From NCBI GenBank assembly GCA_026989045.1, contig JALSJY010000185.1, positions 1 through 13,437 on the forward strand: DNA of 13,437 nucleotides, in the 5' to 3' direction. The notes below the pieces were generated by a model. It worked only from the letters and a program-made list of their open reading frames with translations. It did no database searches and was not told where the DNA came from. Below, one piece after another: positions 7,652 to 13,437 of this stretch. Made by a program: the position numbers and the translations under genes. How positions within the stretch are numbered: position 1 is the stretch's first letter; each line of letters begins with the position of its first letter. This DNA comes from Hyphomicrobiales bacterium. GTDB taxonomy: Bacteria; Pseudomonadota; Alphaproteobacteria; Rhizobiales; Devosiaceae.

Positions 7652-7668
7652 ACATAATTAAATTATGT
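7652..7668. repeat. Perfect palindrome between cheB and cheY
   Basis: ACATAATT (7652-7659) and AATTATGT (7661-7668) form an 8+1+8 perfect palindrome in the 135-bp gap upstream of cheY. No T-run follows on either strand, and the spacer is too short for a stable RNA hairpin. A protein-binding site is more likely than a terminator. Function not known. Confidence 0.4.
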
Positions 7669-7720
7669 GATAATACTTAACGTAAAAGTGCTAATTTTTT
7701 CTCAATTTAAAGATTAACAT

Positions 7721-8767
7721 TTATATTTTTGCTAAGGCGCTAGATATTCTGCTGGCAATTGCTTCAATTGGCGCTTGCTCGGCCACAGCCCCAATTTCAA
7801 AGGCAACGCGAGGCATTCCATAAACTAAGGCAGATGTTTCAGATTGACCCAAGGTAAAACTTCCCACGTCGCGCATCTTCTTTAAGCCCTCAGCACCATC
7901 TTTTCCCATGCCAGTTAAAATAACTCCAACGGCTTTATTTCCAACAGTTTTCGCAACAGATGAGAATAATACATCAACACTTGGTTTGTGACCTGAAACA
8001 TCTTCACCGTCCTGCAATCGGCATTTTAATTGCCCTGAGCTTTTCTCAATTAAAAGATGCATGCCACCTTTAGCAATATAGGCATTTCCAGCCTCAATAA
8101 CCATTCTATCTTGTGCTTCTTGCACCTTTATGGTGCATAAATCATCAAGCCTAGTTGCAAAGCGTGAGGTAAAGCCCTCTGGCATATGCTGGGCTATTAC
8201 AATTGGGGGGCAGTCTTTTGGTAAAGATACAAGCACTTCTCTTATTGCCTCAACGCCACCAGTTGATGCACCAATTGCAATCAGTGAGCCAGCTGGCCCT
8301 TTGGCTGAGTGTAGATTAACTTTTGGGGTTGGGGCACGCATGCCACGCGATCTGGCAGAAGATTTTGCCGCTGCATGCACTTTTTTACAAACATCAGCAC
8401 CAAATTCATCAAGGCCATTTGTTATGTTAGCATTTGGTTTTGCAACAAAATCCACAGCTCCAAGTTCAAGCGCTAATAAAGTCTCCTCGGCACCTTTTTG
8501 GGTAAGGGTTGAGACCATTACTACTGGCATAGGCTTGAGGCGCATCAGCTTGTCTAAAAATTCCAAACCGTTCATATTTGGCATTTCAATATCAAGCGTT
8601 AACACATCGGGATTTAGATCTTTAATTTTTTGGCGCGCATCTATTGGATCTTTTGCCGTGCCGATAACTTCAATGCCAGCATCATTATTTAACACTCTTG
8701 ATAAGATTGAGCGGATAAGGGCTGAATCATCAACAACCAATACTTTAATATTTTCCTTACCACTCAT
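7721..8767 (-). CDS. cheB: Chemotaxis protein-glutamate methylesterase/glutaminase CheB
   Basis: A 348-residue two-domain protein. Residues 7-125 are a receiver domain (Asp13-Asp14, phospho-acceptor Asp59 in TLDIEMPNMNG, Lys110). A basic/flexible linker follows at about 130-158. The C-terminal methylesterase domain carries the catalytic triad Ser168 (GASTGG), His194 (AQHMP) and Asp290 (MGKDGAEG). The family removes methyl groups from receptor glutamates, and phosphorylation by CheA activates it. All key residues are present. Its ATG overlaps the cheR stop (ATGA, 8764-8767), so the two antagonistic enzymes are translationally coupled. Confidence 0.97.
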   Translation of the reverse strand: MSGKENIKVLVVDDSALIRSILSRVLNNDAGIEVIGTAKDPIDARQKIKDLNPDVLTLDIEMPNMNGLEFLDKLMRLKPMPVVMVSTLTQKGAEETLLALELGAVDFVAKPNANITNGLDEFGADVCKKVHAAAKSSARSRGMRAPTPKVNLHSAKGPAGSLIAIGASTGGVEAIREVLVSLPKDCPPIVIAQHMPEGFTSRFATRLDDLCTIKVQEAQDRMVIEAGNAYIAKGGMHLLIEKSSGQLKCRLQDGEDVSGHKPSVDVLFSSVAKTVGNKAVGVILTGMGKDGAEGLKKMRDVGSFTLGQSETSALVYGMPRVAFEIGAVAEQAPIEAIASRISSALAKI

Positions 8768-9627
8768 GCAACATTACTTTTTTCTTGTGACATAAGAGAG
8801 CCATATATTGTTTTGCCAACTAATTGGAATTTAGTGCTATTTCGACCAACATTTTCTGAATGACCAATATACATATAACCATCGGGCGCTAATACATCTC
8901 CTAATTGTGAGAATAATTTATCCTGCACGGGTTTGTCGAAATAAATTGCTACATTGCGACAAAAAATTGCATCAAATGGCCCTTTAATTGGCCAAGGGTC
9001 GAACAGATTTAGCGACTTAAAAATAATTGTCTTGCTCATTTCTTTTGGAATACGAATTGTGCCATCTCCTGGGCGTTCAAAAATACGCGCCCTCTCAGGG
9101 CTTAGGCCAGCCAATTCGCTCTCAGGGTAAATTCCCTTTGCAGCTTTATTGACAACATCTGTATCAATATCCGAGGCAAGTATTTTGAAGTCCCAGCGCT
9201 TTAATTCAGGATATTTAGAAATTAAACACATTGCAATTGTGTATGGCTCTTGCCCTGTTGAGCAACCAGCTGACCATATTCTCAGCCTTGGCCTGCCATT
9301 CGCTCCTATGCGTGGTTTTTGCGCAATTACTTTTCCAATATGGGAAATTAAATGATCAAAATGATGATCCTCGCGATAAAAGCGCGTCAAATTTGTAGTT
9401 AGAGCATTTACAAAATTCTGCTTATCTATTTTTGTGGATTTAGCGCTATCTAAAAAATCAAGATATTTCGTAAAACTATCAATTGATAGTTTTTTCATCA
9501 CCTTGCTAAGGCGCGAAATAACCAATGTGCGCTTTGCGTTGCTAAGAGAAATTCCTGCAACCTCAAGCAAACGCTTTTTGACAAGATTAAACTCTTTGTC
9601 ACTTAAAGAAATATCATCTTTTTCCAT
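8764..9627 (-). CDS. cheR: Chemotaxis protein methyltransferase CheR
   Basis: A 287-residue SAM-dependent methyltransferase that methylates receptor glutamates. The N-terminal helical domain (about 10-80) ends in the conserved TTNLTRFYRE (77-86). The SAM-binding motif I is IWSAGCSTGQEPYTIAM (118-133), Asp153 in ASDIDTDV follows, and DAIFCRNVAIYFD (219-231) matches the family's FCRNVxIYF block. The length is standard and there is no fused TPR tail. Start is ATG 9627; the nearest ribosome-like site (GGAG) is about 13 bases upstream, rather far. It lies 67 bp after the MCP gene and overlaps cheB. Confidence 0.96.
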   Translation of the reverse strand: MEKDDISLSDKEFNLVKKRLLEVAGISLSNAKRTLVISRLSKVMKKLSIDSFTKYLDFLDSAKSTKIDKQNFVNALTTNLTRFYREDHHFDHLISHIGKVIAQKPRIGANGRPRLRIWSAGCSTGQEPYTIAMCLISKYPELKRWDFKILASDIDTDVVNKAAKGIYPESELAGLSPERARIFERPGDGTIRIPKEMSKTIIFKSLNLFDPWPIKGPFDAIFCRNVAIYFDKPVQDKLFSQLGDVLAPDGYMYIGHSENVGRNSTKFQLVGKTIYGSLMSQEKSNVA

Positions 9628-9694
9628 TATTTTATCAGCGCTCCATATTGTATTTAACTAGTTATTTAAACAATTTGGTAAAACTTAAGAGTCT

Positions 9695-11179
9695 TTAAGA
9701 GGCGATTCTATTATCAATTTCTTGAGTAATAATCCTCACTTCATTTTCAATATCCCCCAGCCTCTTATCTCCAATTGTCAATTCATTAGTAATTATACTC
9801 GTTTCATTACTTATATTTTGTAAATATGTTTGCAAATTAAAGATTATTTTTTCTAAAGCCTTTGTTTGGCTTGCAGACTGCTCACTTTCATCTCGCCCGC
9901 GAGTAGCAAGAATGCGGATTTCTTTAGCTGACTTAGAGGTGGCTTTGGCTAAAGTGCGCACCTCTTGCGCTACAACTGCAAAGCTAGCGCCGTTTTTACC
10001 CGCCCTTGCAGCTTCAATTGCAGCGTTAAGTGCCAATAAATTAGTTCTAAATGAAACATCTTCGATTGAAGCAACCATATTATCAATTTTTTGAGTTAAC
10101 TCATTAACACTCATAATTGTACTATAATTTTGCTGTGCGGCTTGGTTAGCCTTATCAGCTAAAATGAGTGCATCTTTGCCAATATTATCAATTTCTCGCG
10201 CACCAGATTTTGATGTTTTAATAGTATCGCTCACAAAAGAAATTTGCTCGTTTGCGCCTGATGAAATGGTTGAAATTTTTGACAAAGCTTGCTTATGGCT
10301 ATCAAATAAATTTGTCATTTCATCTAGTTTTACTTTCAAATTGGCTGTGTTTCTTGCTTCAACATCGCGCTGTGCAGCAAGTTTTGAAATTGCTAATCGC
10401 ACGGCATTTACCTGATTATTCATTCCTGCATTGGGTAGTGATTTGCCTGCATTGGGTGGGGACAATAAATCTCCGTCCATAATGTCATCACTCACAATAT
10501 CATCAATTGCTAGCATTGAGCGATCTAGTAATTCCATGCCAAAATTTAATTCATCAAGGGCTGGAAATAATATTGTCTGTTTGTCAGAAAAACGAAATGA
10601 TGTATTTCCTTCAGCTAGGCTTGAGGTAAATTTGCTAAGTTGATTGCGGCCAACTATTAGACCGGCGCGATGAAACCCTATAATATAACTATTTACGTCT
10701 GCTTCATCATCACTTTTTATTTGTGAGATGGTGCAATCATAGGGGCGTTGATTTAATGTTACTCGTTGATTTGTTAAATCATATAACATGCCAGCTTTAA
10801 ATTCATCGCCAAATAGTGAAGTCAGCGAAACGCCAACTACTGCCCTATCCTCAAGTGCTTTAAGGCCAGCACTTACAAGTATAATTCTTCCATTTGCATC
10901 AGATAATAAAACAGGGGTTTGTAAAGTCTGTAACGCTTGTTTATATCTTGTTTCATTTTGAAAGTAATGAGTTAAGTTAGCCAGCTTTTGATTTAAGTTA
11001 TTTTGTGCCTTATCAGATTTTTTTGCTAATAAAAGCAAAACAACCCCCAAAACAACCCAAAAAGCCAGCATAATGAATATTGCGGTTTTTACTCCTGTAA
11101 TAAAACTGACAAGCAAGCCGAGTCCAAATAAAACTGGAATGCATAAAATTACTAATAACGCTATTGAAAAATGGCGCAT
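9695..11179 (-). CDS. Membrane-anchored PAS-like methyl-accepting chemotaxis receptor without periplasmic domain
   Basis: A 494-residue receptor. Two hydrophobic helices at about 5-28 and 31-52 are separated by only a few residues, so no periplasmic sensor exists. A PAS-like segment (about 82-175, with LQTPVLLSDANGRIILVSAG) suggests sensing from the cytoplasm or membrane; the fold is my inference. A less conserved linker follows, then the long coiled-coil MCP signalling domain from about 290. The hairpin tip is well conserved: IEDVSFRTNLLALNAAIEAARAG (about 372-394), then FAVVAQEVRTLA. There is no C-terminal CheR-binding pentapeptide (ends NRIAS). It sits between cheD and cheR on the same strand and is likely the dedicated receptor of this cluster. 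A 21-base tandem duplication in the linker gives the repeat PNAGKSL/PNAGM. The ribosome site GGTGG is 8-9 bases before ATG 11179. Confidence 0.9.
   Translation of the reverse strand: MRHFSIALLVILCIPVLFGLGLLVSFITGVKTAIFIMLAFWVVLGVVLLLLAKKSDKAQNNLNQKLANLTHYFQNETRYKQALQTLQTPVLLSDANGRIILVSAGLKALEDRAVVGVSLTSLFGDEFKAGMLYDLTNQRVTLNQRPYDCTISQIKSDDEADVNSYIIGFHRAGLIVGRNQLSKFTSSLAEGNTSFRFSDKQTILFPALDELNFGMELLDRSMLAIDDIVSDDIMDGDLLSPPNAGKSLPNAGMNNQVNAVRLAISKLAAQRDVEARNTANLKVKLDEMTNLFDSHKQALSKISTISSGANEQISFVSDTIKTSKSGAREIDNIGKDALILADKANQAAQQNYSTIMSVNELTQKIDNMVASIEDVSFRTNLLALNAAIEAARAGKNGASFAVVAQEVRTLAKATSKSAKEIRILATRGRDESEQSASQTKALEKIIFNLQTYLQNISNETSIITNELTIGDKRLGDIENEVRIITQEIDNRIAS
10425..10457. repeat. 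Short 21-base tandem duplication inside the MCP gene
   Basis: CCTGCATTGGGT occurs at 10425-10436 and 10446-10457, exactly 21 bases apart, in frame. It encodes two copies of a PNAG-containing 7-residue unit in the linker between the PAS-like and signalling regions. The linker is proline/glycine containing and probably flexible, so it would tolerate slippage. Confidence 0.6.
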
Positions 11180-11313
11180 TAGGAAACCACCCGCGATTTT
11201 GGCAAGTATAAATACATAAGTGTAAATTAAAGCTGAAATGGTTAACGAAACCTAACCAAAGGCTGTGCTTGTCAATATTTTGATAACTAATTCACAATAT
11301 TTATGAAAAAATA
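11180..11313. promoter_or_regulatory. Gap upstream of the receptor gene with CtrA-like half-site and a -35-like hexamer
   Basis: On the minus strand this 134-bp gap holds TTGACA (11275 down to 11270) and TTAACCAT (plus-strand ATGGTTAA, 11238-11245). TTAACC-type octamers are half-sites of the alphaproteobacterial regulator CtrA, which often controls motility genes. No good -10 lies 16-18 bases after the TTGACA. A promoter for the MCP-cheR-cheB part is plausible but unproven. Confidence 0.35.
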
Positions 11314-11904
11314 CTAAAATAACTCAATATCATCATCTGCAGGTTTAGCAATTTTTTGTTTTCCAGCAAATGCTATTTCTTTAGAAACAATATTTTGACC
11401 AGTTTCACTATCAAGGCGCTTTACTCTTGCTCGTCCACTTGTAGGGCTAAAAAGCACTCTTCTAGCAAAATTTCCGCCCATATCTTCCGAGGCTATTTTA
11501 TAACCCTCATCAGACAAAAACTTATGCACAAAGACAATATTGCTAGCGCCAACATCGTTAAGGGCAGAGTTTATCTTGCCTCCGCCAAACACTTTAATCT
11601 CTAGATTTTGTTTTAAGCCAGTGCCTTTCTTTAATACCATATTTATCAGCTCTTCCATCGCATAAGCGCCATATCTAGCTGATGCACCAAAGCGGTCTTT
11701 GGCAGAGCCTGATTGTTCGGCTAGTAAAAAATGATTCATGCCGCCAACTTTTGCCTGCGTGTCACGCACACATGCAGCGATGCATGATCCCAAGACCGTT
11801 GAAAATGTAACATTTTGCATTGCAGAAACATGGCAATCACCTTGGTGCACGGTTGTTACCACAGGTTTGTTTATAGTTGCTTGGGTTGATTTTCTTAATG
11901 ACAT
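11314..11904 (-). CDS. cheD: Chemoreceptor glutamine deamidase CheD
   Basis: A 196-residue CheD. The core STVLGSCIAACVRD carries the catalytic Cys41, GGMNHFLL carries His58, and RYGAYAMEELIN and KVFGGG are also family blocks. CheD converts specific receptor glutamines to glutamates and in some bacteria also acts with CheC on CheY-P. No cheC is seen here. N- and C-terminal extensions of about 20-40 residues flank the core. The last residues, DDDIELF, closely resemble the tail of the divergent 117-residue protein (GEVDLF), suggesting a shared binding partner. Start is ATG 11904 with a weak ribosome site (AGAAAA). It is the first gene of the minus-strand cheD-MCP-cheR-cheB-cheY series. Confidence 0.95.
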   Translation of the reverse strand: MSLRKSTQATINKPVVTTVHQGDCHVSAMQNVTFSTVLGSCIAACVRDTQAKVGGMNHFLLAEQSGSAKDRFGASARYGAYAMEELINMVLKKGTGLKQNLEIKVFGGGKINSALNDVGASNIVFVHKFLSDEGYKIASEDMGGNFARRVLFSPTSGRARVKRLDSETGQNIVSKEIAFAGKQKIAKPADDDIELF

Positions 11905-12069
11905 TAAATTTTCTTATAAACTATTTGATTTATAAGTAACAAACTAACCAAGGAATGTAAGTGAATTGTTAACCACATAATAAATCTTATGATTTTTTAT
12001 GTAAATGCAAAGATTGGCTTTAACTTTTACCTTTATTATGGACTTAGGGAACAAATTTAGGAAAAGCCT
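11905..12069. promoter_or_regulatory. Divergent intergenic region between cheD and the CheZ-like gene
   Basis: This 165-bp gap must drive both cheD (minus) and the small plus-strand gene. TAACCA occurs at 11945-11950 and again, as TTAACCA, at 11969-11975, 25 bases apart. Both resemble CtrA half-sites, and a similar CTAACCAA also occurs in the gap upstream of the MCP gene. A usable ribosome site (AGGA, about 12058-12062) precedes the plus-strand ATG. No convincing -35/-10 pair is seen. Confidence 0.4.
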
Positions 12070-12423
12070 ATGACACTAAAAAGACTTGCAACAGAATTAG
12101 ATGAAACCACACGCCAAACCGTTGAAATGGTAGATGGAATTATAAAAGCTTTATCAATGTTGCAAGATAAGAATATGTCATGCGAAGAGGCGCGTAAACA
12201 AGCAATGAATGAAATTGTGTTTGCCCTGCAAGCTCAAGATAGAATTGAGCAACGTTGTAATAATATGGCAACGGCGGTGCGTAAAATGGTTGATAGCGAT
12301 GATAATATCGATAATAAAAAATTTGATGAAATTTGGTCGCATTTAACGCTAGATGAATTAGCGGTGCCAAAAATGTCTGGGGTTGCGGCGCGTTTGGATC
12401 ATGGCGAAGTTGATTTATTTTAA
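12070..12423 (+). CDS. Small helical protein with a CheZ-like Asp-x3-Gln motif; candidate CheY-P phosphatase
   Basis: A 117-residue, probably all-helical cytoplasmic protein that I do not recognise as a named family. Residues 1-33 and about 38-75 look like two long amphipathic helices joined by a short turn, which would give a helical hairpin. The second helix has LQAQDRIEQ, with Asp57 and Gln61. Asp-x3-Gln preceded by Gln is the arrangement of the catalytic pair in CheZ (E. coli FQDLTGQ, D143/Q147). After a variable stretch the protein ends GEVDLF; CheZ also ends in a short acidic/hydrophobic CheY-binding peptide. It is the only plus-strand gene in the che cluster, divergent from cheD and convergent with cheW. 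Known: CheZ dephosphorylates CheY-P. Inferred: this is a minimal CheZ-like phosphatase. It could instead be a small adaptor of CheY or CheA. Coding status is supported by the ribosome site, terminator and bias-free length. Confidence 0.8.
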   Translation: MTLKRLATELDETTRQTVEMVDGIIKALSMLQDKNMSCEEARKQAMNEIVFALQAQDRIEQRCNNMATAVRKMVDSDDNIDNKKFDEIWSHLTLDELAVPKMSGVAARLDHGEVDLF

Positions 12424-12444
12424 ATAAAAAGAAAATTTTAAAAT

Positions 12445-12480
12445 AAAAGGCGCTTAAATAATTCAAGCGCCTTTTATTTG
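12445..12480. terminator. Bidirectional terminator between the CheZ-like gene and cheW
   Basis: An 11-pair perfect stem (12445-12455 with 12465-12475) with a GGCGC core and a 9-base loop has A-runs on the left and T-runs on the right, so it works on both strands. It ends the plus-strand small gene and the minus-strand cheA-cheW unit, so cheD is not simply a continuation of cheW transcription. Confidence 0.9.
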
Positions 12481-12497
12481 TCTATTTGTTAATAAAA

Positions 12498-12986
12498 TTA
12501 TTCATCTAATTTTGCACCATCAACAATAGCATGCAAATCAATCAAGCCTACCATACGTTTATCATGGGTAATAATGCCACGTAGAAGCTCGTTGTCACTT
12601 GCTGAATTATTTTCAGGCACGGGGTGAACATCGCTTTTCTTAACGGTTAGAATATCACTGACAGCATCAACCAAGATGCCAACAAATTTGTCGTCAACCG
12701 ACATTACAACAACAACATGAGTTTTTGTCGGTGAGGTTTTACCTTCGCCAAAGCGAGCCCTAAGATCAAAAATTGGCACAATAGTTCCGCGTAAATTTAT
12801 TACTCCGCGCACAAATTCGCGAGTATTAGGTAATGGTGTTGCGCCATTCCAAGCACGAATTTCTCTTACTGTAGTTATTTCAACTGAATAGGTTTGCTCA
12901 TCAATAGAAAAGGCAATAAGTTGCAAGCTATCTACCTCTGCAACTTCCCCATTATTTGCTTCATTATTAAGATGTAATGCTTCCAT
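12498..12986 (-). CDS. cheW: Chemotaxis coupling protein CheW
   Basis: A 162-residue CheW, single CheW domain at about 20-157. Family blocks seen: LQLIAFSIDEQTYSVEI, VREIRAWNGATPLPNTREFVRGVINLRGTIVPIFDLRARFG, VGILVDAVSDIL and ELLRGIITHDKRMVGLIDL. It links receptors to the kinase CheA at the inner membrane. The start ATG 12986 has AAGGAAA about 5 bases upstream. It follows cheA by 45 bp on the same strand and is followed by a bidirectional terminator, so cheA-cheW form the end of one transcription unit. Confidence 0.96.
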   Translation of the reverse strand: MEALHLNNEANNGEVAEVDSLQLIAFSIDEQTYSVEITTVREIRAWNGATPLPNTREFVRGVINLRGTIVPIFDLRARFGEGKTSPTKTHVVVVMSVDDKFVGILVDAVSDILTVKKSDVHPVPENNSASDNELLRGIITHDKRMVGLIDLHAIVDGAKLDE

Positions 12987-13031
12987 TTTAATTTCCTTTT
13001 CTCAAAGTATATCTTTATTTTATAATATTCA

Positions 13032-13436
13032 TTAAGCTACATTGCGGCGCGAAGTTGGGCTAGAGTTGCGCAGTCCTTGAACATCTACAATCAAACCAAC
13101 AGAGCCATCTCCAAGAATTGTGCCGCCCGCAATACCATCAATCCTCTCAAAATTCTCTTCTAAACTTTTAATTACAACCTGTTGTTGGCCTATTATTGAA
13201 TCGACGATGATAGCGAGTTTATTTGAGCCATCAGCTTCACAAAGCACTACAAATCTATCCTTATCATCGACATCTGTAGGCAATTCAAAGCGCGTTGCTA
13301 AATCAATAGAGTGAACATATTCACCACGCACCTGTAAGACTTTTGCTCCCGTTGGTAATTTACCAAAATCTGCTCTTGCACATTGAATAGTTTCAACGAT
13401 TGATGAAAGTGGAATGACATAAGGGCAGCCGCCAAC
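13032..13436 (-). CDS. cheA: Chemotaxis histidine kinase CheA, C-terminal part, cut by window edge
   Basis: The last 134 residues of CheA; the gene continues past the right end of the window. The frame is open to the edge, and the GTG near 13331 is internal, not a start. The visible part is the CheW-like regulatory domain (P5): CPYVIPLSSIVETIQ, VRGEYVHSIDLATRFELP, VVLCEADGSNKLAIIVDSIIGQQQVVIKSL and the typical end GIAGGTILGDGSVGLIVDV. P5 docks CheW and receptors. The phosphotransfer, dimerisation and ATP-binding domains are outside. A second CheW-like protein is possible in principle, but the ILGDG ending and the GQQQVVIKSL block are characteristic of CheA. Confidence 0.93.
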   Translation of the reverse strand, partial: VGGCPYVIPLSSIVETIQCARADFGKLPTGAKVLQVRGEYVHSIDLATRFELPTDVDDKDRFVVLCEADGSNKLAIIVDSIIGQQQVVIKSLEENFERIDGIAGGTILGDGSVGLIVDVQGLRNSSPTSRRNVA

Positions 13437-13437
13437 T

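Noticed and set aside
8130..8795. 221-residue plus-strand open frame opposite cheB/cheR
   Set aside because: It is fully antisense to cheB, whose domains and catalytic residues are all intact. The predicted protein has no recognisable motif and is rich in Ser, as expected for a shadow frame.
9650..9670. TTAA-N8-TTAA as a full CtrA site between the receptor gene and cheR
   Set aside because: The spacer is 8, not 7, and such words are common in AT-rich intergenic DNA.
11270..11275. Consensus TTGACA as a proven promoter for the receptor gene
   Set aside because: No acceptable -10 element lies at 16-18 bases, so it is only mentioned within the regulatory gap.
12140..12466. 108-residue minus-strand open frame opposite the CheZ-like gene
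   Set aside because: The plus-strand frame has a ribosome site, motif and terminator. The minus frame has an aromatic-rich, low-order sequence and its start lies inside the terminator stem.
1..13437. Defence system, mobile element, CRISPR array, toxin-antitoxin pair or RNA gene
   Set aside because: All long frames are explained by transport, chemotaxis and metabolism genes. No transposase, integrase, regularly spaced repeats or tRNA/rRNA sequence was seen.

Overview
The window looks like the chromosome of an AT-rich alphaproteobacterium. Three things suggest this: a pyruvate carboxylase of the type common in that class, a compact che cluster that includes cheD, and a complete Liv-type branched-chain amino acid importer. 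No close relative can be named from sequence alone. No RNA genes, insertion sequences, phage genes or CRISPR arrays are visible.

Layout, left to right. (1) 1-257, minus: the N-terminus of pyruvate carboxylase, cut by the window edge. (2) 337-1793, minus: a two-gene unit made of an exported glycine-betaine/choline-type binding protein (orphan, with no permease or ATPase nearby) followed by a small DUF442/TIGR01244 protein with a rhodanese-like loop. (3) 1987-3195, plus: the periplasmic binding protein of a Liv-type transporter. It converges on livM at a bidirectional terminator. (4) 3239-7040, minus: livG-livF-livH-livM, with overlapping or near-touching genes. The two ATPases and two permeases complete the importer whose binding protein is livK. 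(5) 7196-13437, mostly minus: chemotaxis genes.

Read in the minus direction, the chemotaxis genes are cheA (C-terminal end only) and cheW, ending at a bidirectional terminator; then cheD, a membrane-anchored PAS/MCP-type receptor, cheR, cheB and cheY, ending at a strong terminator. Between cheW and cheD lies one gene on the plus strand, divergent from cheD. It encodes a 117-residue helical protein.

This small protein is the most interesting item. It is not an obvious member of a named family. It carries a Gln-Asp-x3-Gln motif in a predicted helix, the same Asp-x3-Gln spacing as the catalytic pair of the CheY-P phosphatase CheZ (D143/Q147 in E. coli). It ends in an acidic/hydrophobic tail (EVDLF) like a CheY-docking peptide. 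The neighbouring CheD ends in nearly the same tail (DIELF). I propose a minimal CheZ-like phosphatase serving the single CheY seen here, and possibly a shared C-terminal docking signal with CheD. This is inference from motif and context.

As a pathway: the receptor controls CheA through CheW; CheR and CheB (with CheD as a receptor deamidase) set adaptation; CheY carries the signal to the motor; and the plus-strand protein may end the signal.
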